Of a stretch of 64,000 nucleotides of DNA, positions 36,499 to 46,159 are shown one piece after another (the stretch's first letter is position 1; every line of letters begins with the position of its first letter). The translations under genes and the position numbers were made by a program. This DNA comes from Qingshengfaniella alkalisoli (lineage in GTDB: Bacteria > Pseudomonadota > Alphaproteobacteria > Rhodobacterales > Rhodobacteraceae). The stretch spans positions 662,501-726,500 of the forward strand of contig NZ_CP042261.1 in assembly GCF_007855645.1 (NCBI RefSeq), written 5' to 3'. The notes beneath the pieces were generated by a model that made no database searches, was not told where the DNA came from, and saw nothing but the letters and a program-made list of their open reading frames with translations.

Positions 36499-37665
36499 AT
36501 GCCGGTGATTACGACAATCGACGATCTGAAGCGTATCTATCGGCGACGGGTGCCCAAGATGTTCTATGACTACTGCGAATCCGGCAGCTGGACTGAACAG
36601 ACCTTCCGTGAAAACACCTCGGACTTCGACCAGATTCGCCTGCGTCAGCGCGTTGCGGTAGATATGGACGGGCGCACGACTGCCAGCCAGATGATCGGCG
36701 ACGACGTGGCGATGCCGGTTGCATTGGCTCCGGTCGGCATGACGGGCATGCAGCATGCCGATGGTGAAATTCTGGCTTGTCGCGCCGCTCAGAAGTTTGG
36801 TGTGCCTTACACCCTGTCGACGATGTCGATCTGCTCGATCGAGGATGTGGCGGAAAATGTCGAGAAACCCTTCTGGTTCCAGCTCTATGCGATAAAGGAT
36901 GAAGACTATCTGCGGCGTGTGATCGAACGCGCGAAGGCGGCGAAATGCTCGGCACTGGTCATCACGTTGGATCTGCAAATCCTCGGGCAGCGTCACAAGG
37001 ACCTGAAAAATGGGCTGTCTGCTCCGCCGAAGATGACGGTGCCCACCATGCTGAACCTTGCGACGAAATGGGGCTGGGGTCTGGAAATGCTTCAGACCAA
37101 GCGGCGCTTCTTCGGCAATATCGTCGGTCACGCGAAAGGGGTGTCCGATCCGTCCTCGCTGATGTCTTGGACTGCGGAGAATTTCGATCCCACCCTGAAT
37201 TGGGACAAGATTGCCAAGATCAAAGAGATGTGGGGCGGCAAGGTCATCCTCAAGGGTGTGCTGGACGTAGAAGATGCCAGAATGGCTGCCAAGGTTGGCG
37301 CGGACGCAATCGTCGTGTCAAACCACGGCGGCCGCCAGTTGGACGGGGCGCTCAGTTCGATCCGTATGCTGCGCCCGATTGTGGATGAAGTTGGCGATCA
37401 GGTGGAAATTCACCTCGATAGCGGTATCCGGTCGGGGCAGGATGTTCTGAAGGCCGTCGCAATGGGGGCGAAAGGCGTCTGGATCGGGCGCGCCTATATT
37501 TATGGGCTGGGCGCGATGGGCGAGAAGGGCGTAACCAGGGCGCTTGAGGTCATTCACAAGGAACTCGACGTGTCCATGGCGCTGTGTGGGCGCAAGGATG
37601 CGAACACGCTGGACAGAGAGGTGCTGCTTGTACCGGAGGGTTTCGAAGGCCGTTGGCAGGCATGA
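36499..37665 (+). CDS. lldD: FMN-dependent alpha-hydroxy acid dehydrogenase (L-lactate dehydrogenase type)
   Basis: The 388-residue TIM-barrel flavoprotein oxidises L-2-hydroxy acids, most likely L-lactate to pyruvate, passing electrons to the respiratory chain. Signature segments are VPKMFYDYCESGSWTE near the start, VALAPVGMTGMQHADGE, LKGVLDVEDAR (FMN lysine) and VSNHGGRQLDGALSS with the catalytic His. A palindromic operator candidate precedes it. Related enzymes act on glycolate or mandelate, so the substrate is not certain. The gene stands alone between tRNA-His and rplY. Confidence 0.87.
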   Translation: MPVITTIDDLKRIYRRRVPKMFYDYCESGSWTEQTFRENTSDFDQIRLRQRVAVDMDGRTTASQMIGDDVAMPVALAPVGMTGMQHADGEILACRAAQKFGVPYTLSTMSICSIEDVAENVEKPFWFQLYAIKDEDYLRRVIERAKAAKCSALVITLDLQILGQRHKDLKNGLSAPPKMTVPTMLNLATKWGWGLEMLQTKRRFFGNIVGHAKGVSDPSSLMSWTAENFDPTLNWDKIAKIKEMWGGKVILKGVLDVEDARMAAKVGADAIVVSNHGGRQLDGALSSIRMLRPIVDEVGDQVEIHLDSGIRSGQDVLKAVAMGAKGVWIGRAYIYGLGAMGEKGVTRALEVIHKELDVSMALCGRKDANTLDREVLLVPEGFEGRWQA

Positions 37666-37725
37666 AATAAGGGTGATTTAGTCCTTTTCTTTTCCCGGCA
37701 ACCGGCCTATAGACCGCGCTTCATC

Positions 37726-37752
37726 GGGGCATACACCCTTGGAGGATGCCCC
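37726..37752 (+). promoter_or_regulatory. Leader hairpin upstream of rplY
   Basis: GGGGCAT (37726-37732) and ATGCCCC (37746-37752) pair perfectly around a 13-base loop, 19 bases before the rplY ATG. The ribosome binding site AGGAGA lies just outside the stem. It could be an autoregulatory leader, as found for several ribosomal protein genes, or only a spacer structure. Confidence 0.4.
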
Positions 37753-37771
37753 ATAATCTAGGAGATACATC

Positions 37772-38410
37772 ATGGCTGGTCAGATTCCTGATCTTCACGC
37801 CACGGTACGGACGGGGACAGGCAAGGGGGCCGCTCGTCAATCTCGCCGCGAAGGCAACGTACCCGGCATCGTTTACGGCGGTGGGCAAGACCCTCTGGCG
37901 ATCGAAATCCCCTTCAACGTGCTGCTCAAGCGGCTCAAGGCAGGCCGCTTCCTGTCCACACTGTTCAACCTGAAGGTTGAAGGGCAGGAAGACGTGCGCG
38001 TGATCTGCCGCAATGTTCAGCGCGACGTGGTCAAGGATCTTCCGACCCACCTCGACCTGATGCGCCTGCGTCGTACGTCGAAAGTCAACCTGTTCATCCA
38101 CGTCGAATTCGAGGGCGAGGAAGAATGCGTTGGCCTCAAGCGCGGTGGTGTTCTGACTGTCGTGCGGCCGGAAGTCGAACTGATCGTCACCGCGGGTGAC
38201 ATCCCCGAAAAGCTTGTCGTCAACCTCGAAGGCAAGAACGTCGGCGACACCATCACCATTTCGCAGATCGATCTGCCGGAAGGCGCGAAGCCGACCATCG
38301 ATCGCGACTTCGTGATTGCGAACATTCAGGCTCCGTCGAGCCTGCAGTCGCAAGAAAACGCAGAAGGCGCGGAAGAAGCCGACGAAGAGGAAGTCGCAGC
38401 AGAGGAATAA
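37772..38410 (+). CDS. rplY: Ribosomal protein bL25 (general stress protein Ctc)
   Basis: bL25 binds 5S rRNA in the large subunit. The 212-residue protein is the long CTC form. The N-terminal L25 domain includes [20 protein letters not shown], the conserved RNA-binding start. A C-terminal TL5-type beta domain follows, and the tail is acidic (runs of E and A after residue 190). A hairpin leader precedes the gene and an intrinsic terminator follows 30 bases after the stop, so it is a single-gene unit. Confidence 0.96.
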   Translation: MAGQIPDLHATVRTGTGKGAARQSRREGNVPGIVYGGGQDPLAIEIPFNVLLKRLKAGRFLSTLFNLKVEGQEDVRVICRNVQRDVVKDLPTHLDLMRLRRTSKVNLFIHVEFEGEEECVGLKRGGVLTVVRPEVELIVTAGDIPEKLVVNLEGKNVGDTITISQIDLPEGAKPTIDRDFVIANIQAPSSLQSQENAEGAEEADEEEVAAEE

Positions 38411-38438
38411 TCCTCGCGCGATTTTCGCAAGAGTTTGG

Positions 38439-38464
38439 AACGCAGGGCCTTGGCCCTGCGTTTT
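38439..38464 (+). terminator. Rho-independent terminator of rplY
   Basis: The arms AACGCAGGGCC and GGCCCTGCGTT pair over 11 bases around a 2-base centre, and the last arm runs into TTTT. This is the cleanest simple terminator in the left two thirds of the window. Confidence 0.85.
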
Positions 38465-38540
38465 GCGTTCATGCGTCAAGATGTTTGACCAACAAGGTGC
38501 GCAAGCCTAACCTTGCGACAAACAACAAGGAGCCACCGCC

Positions 38541-38849
38541 ATGCGCAATGTGATGATCGCGACCGGCCTGAGTCTGACGGCACTAGCCGGATGCACTGAG
38601 AACGCCGCCCAGATCCCGACCTCGCCACGCCCCGAATTCTTTCAGGTCTCCCAGATGCCCGACGCCTGTCGTCACGAGGCATCCGTCCGCTATGCACAGT
38701 TGCCCGGCAACATCATCATGGAACCTGCGGTGATGGATACCTCAGGCGGCTATTCTGTGCGCGGAACCTATGCCACCACCAATATGCAGCACAGCATCGG
38801 CTGCCGGTTCACTGCGAACGGTGAGTATATTGGATTGGGAAGGGTTTAG
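38541..38849 (+). CDS. Small putative lipoprotein
   Basis: The 102-residue protein starts after AAGGAGCC. The signal peptide MRNVMIATGLSLTALAGC has the lipobox L-A-G-C with Cys18. The mature part contains one Cys in MPDACRHEASVRYAQLPGN and another in HSIGCRFTANGEY, possibly a disulfide pair. The pattern GGYSVRGTY resembles other small Rhodobacteraceae lipoproteins of unknown role. Its stop overlaps the stop of the convergent GIY-YIG gene by three bases. Confidence 0.75.
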   Translation: MRNVMIATGLSLTALAGCTENAAQIPTSPRPEFFQVSQMPDACRHEASVRYAQLPGNIIMEPAVMDTSGGYSVRGTYATTNMQHSIGCRFTANGEYIGLGRV

Positions 38850-39742
38850 TCTGTTTCCGGCTCGAGAAACTGAGACTTCCACTCACCATAGGTGGTGGAC
38901 GAGCCGGACACCAGCCAATCTGTTCGACCATTTCTACTCGTGCCGAACAAGAACACTGCTGCGGCGGTGGGGCTTGAGCATGCGACATCATCAAGGAGTC
39001 GAAAAGTAGAAGCATCGATCTTTTCGGCTCTGCCGCTCTCGAATACCTGTTGCCTGAAGGCTTGCCTTTTCTCGTCGAAGGAAACTGACTCGTTCAAACT
39101 ACCCGTAGAACCCTGCAGAATGACGAATTCTCCGTCGAGTTCTTCCGCGCTTGCGTGGATGCCTTTGGATGAGTGATGAAGTTGAAAGCGAGTTGTAGAT
39201 ACTGATGGCAGGCCATCCATGGATGTTTGGCGAGGTTTCCTTAGGAAATCCACGCCAACAACCGGCAGGAGCAATCCCAGCTCGCCAACAAACGCGTCCA
39301 TATCCGATATGTCCGCCTTGGGGAGTTTGTCGAATGGCGGATCAGTCTTGTTTAGAACGTGACACTTCTTTGCTTCTTTAAGAAGAGTAATCAAGCGGCC
39401 TTCGAGGTATCGTGCATGGGCCTTGGTTAGGTTCATGTCCTTGCTGGTCACCGCGACAAAGCTTTCCCAAAAGTCTTTGTGTTCATCTTTTGAGTGCCTA
39501 TTGAGACGTTTGGATATCTCGTCGCCCTCACCTACGTAAACTGACGGAAGTTCATTTCCAGCCTCGAAACCGACGAGTAGATAGACCCCGGTTCGTTTTA
39601 GCTCGTCGAACTTTAGGGCGGTTTCGATTCGTGTGCGAGGCGCGGAAACGACCTGTCCGGTCCAATTCACTATTTCTGCGGTAAGTATGCCCGTGGCGGA
39701 ACCATCTGCGAGAAAAATCCTGACGGATCGACCATGCAACAT
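38846..39742 (-). CDS. GIY-YIG nuclease family protein with DUF4357
   Basis: The 298-residue protein has a GIY-YIG-like nuclease domain around residues 50-130: TGVYLLVGFEAGNELPSVYV, then GEGDEISKRLNRHSKDEHKD and ARYLEGRLITLLKEA with the catalytic Glu. DUF4357 lies at the C-terminus (SSPTAAAVFLFGTSRNGRTD). It starts 3 bases after the ettA stop, in the same direction. Its base composition is lower in G+C than its neighbours (30 of 60 in the line at 39001, against 40 of 60 in the line at 40441 in ettA). This suggests recent acquisition, perhaps as a defence or mobile-element nuclease. Confidence 0.85.
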   Translation of the reverse strand: MLHGRSVRIFLADGSATGILTAEIVNWTGQVVSAPRTRIETALKFDELKRTGVYLLVGFEAGNELPSVYVGEGDEISKRLNRHSKDEHKDFWESFVAVTSKDMNLTKAHARYLEGRLITLLKEAKKCHVLNKTDPPFDKLPKADISDMDAFVGELGLLLPVVGVDFLRKPRQTSMDGLPSVSTTRFQLHHSSKGIHASAEELDGEFVILQGSTGSLNESVSFDEKRQAFRQQVFESGRAEKIDASTFRLLDDVACSSPTAAAVFLFGTSRNGRTDWLVSGSSTTYGEWKSQFLEPETD

Positions 39743-39745
39743 CGA

Positions 39746-41401
39746 CTACCTCGTGAATTTCTTGTGCTTGATCCGCTTTGGCTCCAACGCGTCTGCGCCC
39801 AAGCGACGTTTCTTGTCTTCTTCATAGTCCTCGAAGTTGCCCTCGAACCATTCAACATGCGCCTCGCCCTCGAAAGCCAGGATATGCGTGCAGATACGGT
39901 CAAGGAAAAAGCGGTCGTGCGAGATGACGACGGCACAACCCGCGAAATCGACCAGCGCGTCTTCCAGCGCGCGCAGGGTTTCCACGTCCAGATCGTTGGT
40001 CGGTTCATCGAGCAGCAGCACGTTGCCGCCGGAGCGCAGCAGTTTCGCCATATGCACGCGGTTGCGTTCACCACCTGACAACAGGCCGACCTTCTTCTGC
40101 TGGTCGCCGCCCTTGAAGTTGAACGCCGATGCATAGGCGCGGCTGTTCATCTCTGCATCGCCCAGTTGGATGATCTCGTTGCCGTCGGAAATCTCTTCCC
40201 ACGCCGTTTTGTTCGGGTCGAGCGCATCGCGGGACTGGTCCACATAGGACAGCTGCACCGTGTCACCATAGGTGATGCTGCCTTCATCGGGTTGTTCCTG
40301 ACCAGTCAGCATCCGGAACAGCGTCGATTTACCCGCACCGTTGGGGCCGATCACGCCGACAATGCCGCCGGGGGGCAGGGAAAAATCCAGTCCCTCGATC
40401 AGTTGCTTGTCGCCCATATGCTTCTTCAGTCCTTCGACCTCGATCACCTTGCCACCAAGGCGCGGGCCGTTGGGGATGATGATCTGGGCGCGGCTCAGCT
40501 TTTCACGCTCGGACTGGTTGGCCATATCGTTGTAAGCGTTGATCCGTGCCTTGGATTTCGCTTGGCGCGCTTTCGGTGATTGGCGCATCCATTCGAGTTC
40601 GCGCTCCAGCGTCTTCTGCTTGGATTTGTCTTCGCGGGCTTCCTGCTCCAACCGCTTGGCCTTCTGTTCGAGCCAGGCGGAGTAGTTGCCTTCATACGGG
40701 ATACCGCGACCGCGGTCGAGTTCCAGGATCCAGCCGGTGATGTCGTCCAGAAAGTAACGATCGTGCGTAACGCAAAGGATCGTGCCCTTGTAGTCAATCA
40801 GGTGTTGCTGCAGCCACGCGATGGTCTCCGCGTCGAGGTGGTTGGTCGGTTCGTCCAGAAGCAGCATGTCGGGCGCTTCCAGCAGCAGCTTGCACAGCGC
40901 GACGCGGCGGGCTTCACCGCCGGACAAGGTGCTGACATCGGCGTCATCGGGCGGGCAGCGCAGGGCTTCCATCGCGACGTCGATCTGGCTGTCGAGATCC
41001 CACAGGTTGTTGCTGTCGATCTCGTCTTGCAGCGCGGCCATCTCGTCGGCGGTTTCGTCCGAGTAGTTCATGGCCAGTTCGTTGAAGCGGTCCAGCTTGG
41101 CCTTCTTTTCCGCCACACCCAGCATGACGTTTTCGCGAACGTTGAGCGTTTCGTCGAGCTGCGGCTCCTGCGGCAGGTATCCGACGCGTGCGCCTTCGGC
41201 GGCCCATGCCTCGCCCGTGAAATCCTTGTCTATGCCCGCCATGATCCGCAGCAGCGTGGATTTACCGGCGCCGTTGACGCCGACGACACCGATCTTGACA
41301 CCGGGCAAAAAGCTGAGGCGGATGTTTTCGAAGCACTTCTTGCCGCCGGGATAGGTCTTGGACACACCATCCATGTGATAGACGTATTGATAGGCTGCCA
41401 T
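39746..41401 (-). CDS. ettA: Energy-dependent translational throttle protein EttA (ABC-F)
   Basis: EttA binds the ribosomal E site and gates the first elongation steps according to the ATP/ADP ratio. The 551-residue protein has two ABC ATPase domains: Walker [10 protein letters not shown] and GPNGAGKST, signatures [11 protein letters not shown] and [11 protein letters not shown]. They are joined by a charged helical linker. It has no membrane part, as expected for ABC-F proteins. The length matches EttA rather than Uup. The ggt gene lies upstream behind its own terminator. Confidence 0.95.
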   Translation of the reverse strand: MAAYQYVYHMDGVSKTYPGGKKCFENIRLSFLPGVKIGVVGVNGAGKSTLLRIMAGIDKDFTGEAWAAEGARVGYLPQEPQLDETLNVRENVMLGVAEKKAKLDRFNELAMNYSDETADEMAALQDEIDSNNLWDLDSQIDVAMEALRCPPDDADVSTLSGGEARRVALCKLLLEAPDMLLLDEPTNHLDAETIAWLQQHLIDYKGTILCVTHDRYFLDDITGWILELDRGRGIPYEGNYSAWLEQKAKRLEQEAREDKSKQKTLERELEWMRQSPKARQAKSKARINAYNDMANQSEREKLSRAQIIIPNGPRLGGKVIEVEGLKKHMGDKQLIEGLDFSLPPGGIVGVIGPNGAGKSTLFRMLTGQEQPDEGSITYGDTVQLSYVDQSRDALDPNKTAWEEISDGNEIIQLGDAEMNSRAYASAFNFKGGDQQKKVGLLSGGERNRVHMAKLLRSGGNVLLLDEPTNDLDVETLRALEDALVDFAGCAVVISHDRFFLDRICTHILAFEGEAHVEWFEGNFEDYEEDKKRRLGADALEPKRIKHKKFTR

Positions 41402-41499
41402 GGAACGCTCCGTCGTGAAACTGGGGTGGAAATTACTGCGCCGTGCTTAGTCATTTCCGATGGCAGGTTCAATCGCCAAGGCATGCAGGGTCGCTTGGA

Positions 41500-41526
41500 A
41501 ACACCGCCGGATGGTCCGGCGGTGTT
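41500..41526 (-). terminator. Rho-independent terminator of ggt
   Basis: The arms AACACCGCCGGA and TCCGGCGGTGTT are perfect over 12 bases with a 3-base loop, and on the minus strand TTTCC follows. It lies 15 bases past the ggt stop and separates it from ettA. Confidence 0.8.
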
Positions 41527-41541
41527 ATCGGGTTGGTTCGT

Positions 41542-43341
41542 TTATTCGCCGAGCGCAATACCTTCGCGTCTTGGATCAGCACCGCCCGACAACCCGTCAG
41601 CGGTGATGGCGATGGCGTGCAGCCCCGATGTCAGGTCGCGGATTTCGGTCGTAAATCCCATTTCGCCCAGCTCTCCGGCCAACTCTTCCGCGCCGGTGCC
41701 TGCTTCCAAATCATATGTGCCGAATCGGTTGACCAGATGCGGCATGGCAACGGCCTGCTGCACATCCATTCCCCAGTCGAGATGCGCGATGATCGACTGC
41801 GCGACATATCCGATAATGCGTGATCCGCCGGGCGATCCGATGACGAGAACAGGTGCTTCGTCCTTCATCACGATGGTTGGGGACATAGAAGACCGAGGGC
41901 GTTTCCCCGGCTCGACGCGGTTGGCGATCGGCGTGCCTTCGTCATGTGTCGCGAAAGAGAAATCCGTGAGCTCGTTGTTCAGCAGGAACCCGCCCGGCGC
42001 CGTCACGCGCGAGCCAAACCCGTTCTCGATGGTCGTGGTCATTGACAGGGCATTGCCGTAGCTGTCCACGATGGAGATGTGACTGGTCGAGGGAAGCTCG
42101 ATCGATTGGTCATCGGCCCAGTTCAGCGCATGGCTGAACTCGGGTGACCCGGCGGTGACTTCGGGAAGCGCGTCGTCGCCTTCCAACAGCTTCGCGCGTT
42201 TGGACAGATAGGCCGGATCGACAAGGCCTTCGGTCGGCACTGGCACGAAATCGCTGTCAGCCATATAGCGCCCGCGATCCGCGAAAGCCAACCGCGAGGC
42301 ATCGCCGATCAACCGCCATGCGTCGGCACTGTCTGATCCCATCGACGCAAGATCGTAGTTGTCCAGCATCCCCAGGATCTGTCCCACAGTCAGGGCACCA
42401 GACGAGGGTGGCCCCATGCCGCAAATGTCATGCGCGCGGTAACTGGCACAAACTGCGGGTCGCTCCTTCACCTGATACAGGGCCAGGTCAATGGTGGACA
42501 GCACGCCGGGGTTTTTCTCGGCCCCGGTGACAGCAGCAACTATCCCTTCAGCTATGGGGCCGGAATAAAACGCGTCTGCGCCATTCTTTGCGATCGCCCG
42601 CAGGGTGTCGGCATAGGCGGGATTGGTCAGCGTGTCGCCCTCGGCAATCGGCGCGCCGCCGGGCAGAAAATAGTCGGCTGTTGCCTGATGGCGGGACAGA
42701 AAGTCGATATCCTCTGCCACAAGGCCCGCCAGGCGAGGGGAGACTTCGAAACCGTTCGAGGCCAGATCGATGCCTGCGTCGAACAGATGACCCCAATTTG
42801 CCTTACCCCATTTGCGATGTGCTGCTTCCATAAGGGCAGGCGTGCCGGGGGTGCCTACGGATCGTCCGCCGACCACGGCATCGAAGAATGCCAAGGGCGC
42901 GCCGTTTTCGTCCTGGAACAGGGTGGGGGTCGCTGCCAGCGGCGCTGTCTCGCGACCGTCCAGCGTGGTCAGCTCTCCCGTCGCGGCATCGTACCAGACC
43001 AGAAACGCACCACCTCCCAGCCCCGATGACTGCGGCTCCACCAGCCCCAGAACGGTCTGCACGGCCACCATCGCATCCGCCGCCGTGCCGCCTGTACGCA
43101 GGATTTCTGCGCCGGCCTCCACCGCCAGCGGGTTGGCGGCGGCGACCATCCAGTTTTGCGCTGTGACCGGCTCGCCGGCATTCTTTGCGTTCAGTGCGGC
43201 TTGTCCGGCCTCGGTGATGATCTGGCCGGTGCCGCTTGTGGTGGCTTCCGGGTCCACCGCGTCCGTTGCCTGTTGCGCCCATGAAACAACGGGCAATAAC
43301 GCGATACTCAGGGTGCACAGAAAAGGATTGCGCCAATTCAT
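41542..43341 (-). CDS. ggt: Gamma-glutamyltransferase (periplasmic)
   Basis: Ggt cleaves the gamma-glutamyl bond of glutathione and related peptides in the periplasm. The precursor self-cleaves into two subunits. The 599-residue protein starts at 43341 after GGAGG and has a Sec signal peptide (NPFLCTLSIALLPVVSWAQ). Large-subunit motifs include AANPLAVEAGAEILRTGGTA and SSGLGGGAFLVWYD. The small subunit begins at the catalytic Thr in STSHISIVD, followed by GNALSMTTTIENGFGS. The upstream frame to 43836 is a shadow of nadD. Confidence 0.94.
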   Translation of the reverse strand: MNWRNPFLCTLSIALLPVVSWAQQATDAVDPEATTSGTGQIITEAGQAALNAKNAGEPVTAQNWMVAAANPLAVEAGAEILRTGGTAADAMVAVQTVLGLVEPQSSGLGGGAFLVWYDAATGELTTLDGRETAPLAATPTLFQDENGAPLAFFDAVVGGRSVGTPGTPALMEAAHRKWGKANWGHLFDAGIDLASNGFEVSPRLAGLVAEDIDFLSRHQATADYFLPGGAPIAEGDTLTNPAYADTLRAIAKNGADAFYSGPIAEGIVAAVTGAEKNPGVLSTIDLALYQVKERPAVCASYRAHDICGMGPPSSGALTVGQILGMLDNYDLASMGSDSADAWRLIGDASRLAFADRGRYMADSDFVPVPTEGLVDPAYLSKRAKLLEGDDALPEVTAGSPEFSHALNWADDQSIELPSTSHISIVDSYGNALSMTTTIENGFGSRVTAPGGFLLNNELTDFSFATHDEGTPIANRVEPGKRPRSSMSPTIVMKDEAPVLVIGSPGGSRIIGYVAQSIIAHLDWGMDVQQAVAMPHLVNRFGTYDLEAGTGAEELAGELGEMGFTTEIRDLTSGLHAIAITADGLSGGADPRREGIALGE

Positions 43342-43473
43342 TGCGATGCCTCCATCCATCGTTGTCCTAGGGTCACCATGCGCTGCCGGAACCAGCGCGT
43401 CTACCCCTGCGCTGCTTGTGGACCGACCGCCGTCATGATTTAGTCCAGCGCCGTGGCGGACCGGAGGTTGACG

Positions 43474-44076
43474 ATGAAAGCAGGTATGCCGCTGGCGGGG
43501 GCGGGCCAGAAAATTGGCCTTCTGGGCGGGTCCTTCGATCCGCCTCATGCCGGGCACGTGCATTTGACCAAGGTTGCGCTGAAGCGGTTCGGCCTGGACC
43601 GGGTGTGGTGGCTGGTTTCGCCGGGAAATCCGTTGAAGTCTGAAGGGCCAGCCACGGTTCAGCGCCGCCTTTTGGCCGCCCGCCAGATCATGGACGATCC
43701 CCGCGTCGAGGTAACCGATCTGGAAAGCCGTCTGAACACCCGCTTCACAGCGGAGACCCTTGAGCAATTGCAGCGCATCTATCCGTCTGTGCGTTTCAGT
43801 TGGCTGATGGGGGGCGACAATCTGGCGAGCGTCCACAGATGGGAGCGCTGGCCAAGCATCTTCGCGACTGTGCCTGTGGGCGTTCTGGCACGACCGGGTA
43901 CGCCCATCTGGGCGCGGACGGCTTATGCGGCACGTCTGTTCCGGGCCAAACGGCTGCCTTCATCGCATTCGCATCTGCTGGGTGGGGCGAGCGCGCCGTG
44001 CTGGTGCTATCTTCGCATGCCCCTGCGCGCGATTTCATCCTCCGAAATACGAGCGAAAGGTGGCTGGGTGCGGTAG
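43474..44076 (+). CDS. nadD: Nicotinate-nucleotide adenylyltransferase
   Basis: NadD makes deamido-NAD from nicotinate mononucleotide and ATP. The 200-residue protein starts at 43474 after GGAGG. The nucleotidyltransferase motif is LLGGSFDPPHAGHVHL with the HxGH signature, and near the C-terminus ISSSEIRAKG is the ISSTxIR motif. It is a single domain. dacB starts 53 bases downstream in the same direction. Confidence 0.95.
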   Translation: MKAGMPLAGAGQKIGLLGGSFDPPHAGHVHLTKVALKRFGLDRVWWLVSPGNPLKSEGPATVQRRLLAARQIMDDPRVEVTDLESRLNTRFTAETLEQLQRIYPSVRFSWLMGGDNLASVHRWERWPSIFATVPVGVLARPGTPIWARTAYAARLFRAKRLPSSHSHLLGGASAPCWCYLRMPLRAISSSEIRAKGGWVR

Positions 44077-44128
44077 CTGCCGCGCGGTTTCTCTTGCATC
44101 ATCGCGCCTCTGTTGGCTTAATCTCGCC

Positions 44129-45619
44129 ATGACAGTTTTCACGAGACGGCATGTGCTGGCAGCGATGTTGAGCGGGGCAGCAAGCCCCGTGCTTGCCAAT
44201 GTCGACCTGTCGCCCTTACCCCGGAAACGCGGTGCCAAGCCCGAGCCATTGGATATCCCTGCCGCTTCGCGCAGGATCGTGGCCGAGGCAGGATTGAGCG
44301 GCCAGGTTTGCTTTGCCTTGGCCGATGCGCGAACGGGCGTGCCGATTGCTGCGCATGATGCGGATGTCGCCCTGCCGCCCGCGAGTGTCGCAAAATCCAT
44401 CACTGCCGCTTACGCGCTGGATCAACTGGGGCCAGCCTATCGGTTTGATACCCGCGTGATCGCGACCGGACCAATCCGAGATGGCAACTTGCAGGGCGAT
44501 CTTATCCTTGCAGGTGACGGTGCACCCGACCTGTCGAGCGATGATCTGTCTGACCTGGCCGAACAGCTTCAGGGGGCGGGGCTTCGCAAGGTGGAAGGGG
44601 ACTTTCTCGTCTGGACCGGGGCGCTGCCCTATGTGCGGGCGATAGACCCAACGCAACCGGAGCATCTGGGGTATAACCCTTCAGTGTCCGGGCTGAACCT
44701 GAACTATAACCGCGTGCATTTCGAATGGCGCAGGCAGGGTGAGAATTACGGACTGACGATGGACGCGCGCACAGGCAACATCGTGCCGAAGGTCGAGCGC
44801 GTCCAAGTCTCGGTCGCGGAACGGGAATTGCCCGTCTATGTCTATTCCGAAAAAGCGGATAGGGGTGGCGAAAGCTGGACGGTGGCGCGGTCGGCGCTTG
44901 GATCAGGGGGCGCGCGGTGGCTTCCCGTCCGGCAAAGCGGGATGTATGCGGGCGAGGTATTCCGATCCATTGCCGGACGAAAAGGCATAGACCTGCCGCA
45001 GGCACGAATGTCTCTGGAGGAACCCACAGGAGCAGTTCTCGCAGCTCGTCCAAGCCCGGAGATGGCGGATATCCTGCGCGGCATGCTGCTCTATTCCACG
45101 AATCTGACGGCAGAGGTAGTCGGCTTGAGCGCGTCCAAGCGGCGCATGGGCGCGGTGCCGGATGATCTTGCGGCATCGGCCAGTGATATGACCAGATGGG
45201 CGCGACTATCTCTCGGGATGAACAATTCCCGGTTCATGGATCATTCCGGGCTTGAGGATACCTCGCGTGTTACCGCCGCAGATATGGTCGCAGCACTTGG
45301 TATTCTCGGCGTAGATGGGTCACTTCAGAGCTTGATGAAGCGTGTTGTCGTGGCCGGGGCCAATGACGGGCCGCAGAATTTCGAGGTGCGGGCCAAAACC
45401 GGCACGTTGAATTTCGTCAGTGCGTTGGCGGGGTATATTCGTCCGCAAGGTGGGCGGGATATGGTCTTTGCTATCTTCACCGCAGATCTGGACAGGCGCG
45501 CGCTGATCCCGGCGGGCGACGAAGAAAACCCCGCCGGAGCGTCTGGCTGGGCAGGCCGATCGCGGTTGCTTCAGAAAGATCTGGTGCGGTTGTGGGGCAG
45601 GGCTGCTCCCACGGCCTAG
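44129..45619 (+). CDS. dacB: D-alanyl-D-alanine carboxypeptidase/endopeptidase (PBP4, DacB)
   Basis: DacB trims and cleaves peptide cross-links in periplasmic peptidoglycan. The 496-residue protein begins MTVFTRRHVLAAML, a twin-arginine-like signal peptide ending at VLA. The penicillin-binding motifs are S86-V-A-K89, S-T-N in LLYSTNLTAE and K-T-G in RAKTGTLNFV. A large insert between the first two motifs is typical of the S13 family. The upstream extension of the frame shadows nadD. The stop overlaps that of the convergent TerB-family gene. Confidence 0.92.
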   Translation: MTVFTRRHVLAAMLSGAASPVLANVDLSPLPRKRGAKPEPLDIPAASRRIVAEAGLSGQVCFALADARTGVPIAAHDADVALPPASVAKSITAAYALDQLGPAYRFDTRVIATGPIRDGNLQGDLILAGDGAPDLSSDDLSDLAEQLQGAGLRKVEGDFLVWTGALPYVRAIDPTQPEHLGYNPSVSGLNLNYNRVHFEWRRQGENYGLTMDARTGNIVPKVERVQVSVAERELPVYVYSEKADRGGESWTVARSALGSGGARWLPVRQSGMYAGEVFRSIAGRKGIDLPQARMSLEEPTGAVLAARPSPEMADILRGMLLYSTNLTAEVVGLSASKRRMGAVPDDLAASASDMTRWARLSLGMNNSRFMDHSGLEDTSRVTAADMVAALGILGVDGSLQSLMKRVVVAGANDGPQNFEVRAKTGTLNFVSALAGYIRPQGGRDMVFAIFTADLDRRALIPAGDEENPAGASGWAGRSRLLQKDLVRLWGRAAPTA

Positions 45620-46038
45620 GCGTGAACGTGACGGGCGCGCGATCCGCGCTCAATGGCGGCGGCATGCAGGCGGTCGATATTCAACTCGTAACGGATCTCT
45701 TCCAGCAGGCGAAGCTCCGGCTCATAAAGATGCCCGTCGGCCGCGGCAACGTCGCAGGCCACGGCATAAGCGGTTTCATATAACCGTTCGGGCAGAGAGT
45801 CCCGGATCAGTCCGAACAGCGCGTCAAGGCCGTCTTCTTCTTCGAAAAGGTCGAAAACCGTTTGGCTGACCACCTTCAAACGATCGACGTCATACTCAGC
45901 AAAAATCGGCAGATGATTTACGATCATCTGGATTTTCACCAACTCGGCGGTACGGATGTTTTCGTCCGACGCAGACACCGCCATCATGATTGCGACGAGG
46001 GCATCCTGAGCCGTAAGCGACGGTTGCTGATCTGACAC
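45616..46038 (-). CDS. TerB family protein (tellurite resistance-type fold)
   Basis: The 140-residue all-helical protein starts at a GTG (46038) with AAGGA 8 bases upstream. A longer frame runs back over the lysS start but is not credible. TerB-like features are LTAQDALVAIMMAVSASDEN, the EF-like acidic pattern SASDENIRTAE, then VACDVAAADGHLYEPELRLL with its acidic metal-binding residues. Members respond to membrane or tellurite stress, but single stand-alone copies are common and mostly uncharacterised. It is divergent from lysS. Confidence 0.82.
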   Translation of the reverse strand: MSDQQPSLTAQDALVAIMMAVSASDENIRTAELVKIQMIVNHLPIFAEYDVDRLKVVSQTVFDLFEEEDGLDALFGLIRDSLPERLYETAYAVACDVAAADGHLYEPELRLLEEIRYELNIDRLHAAAIERGSRARHVHA

Positions 46039-46159
46039 GACGAAAATCCTTATCTGGCGTAGCGTTGCAGTGCAGAATATTGACGCGGCAATGCCACCGC
46101 AATAGGTGGGACGCAACCGCAGACACGGGGTTTGCGGTAAATTGATCGAGATTTGAGAC

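Noticed and set aside
43342-43836. Upstream extension of ggt by 165 codons
   Set aside because: It overlaps nadD on the other strand, while the signal peptide and GGAGG at 43341 mark the true start.
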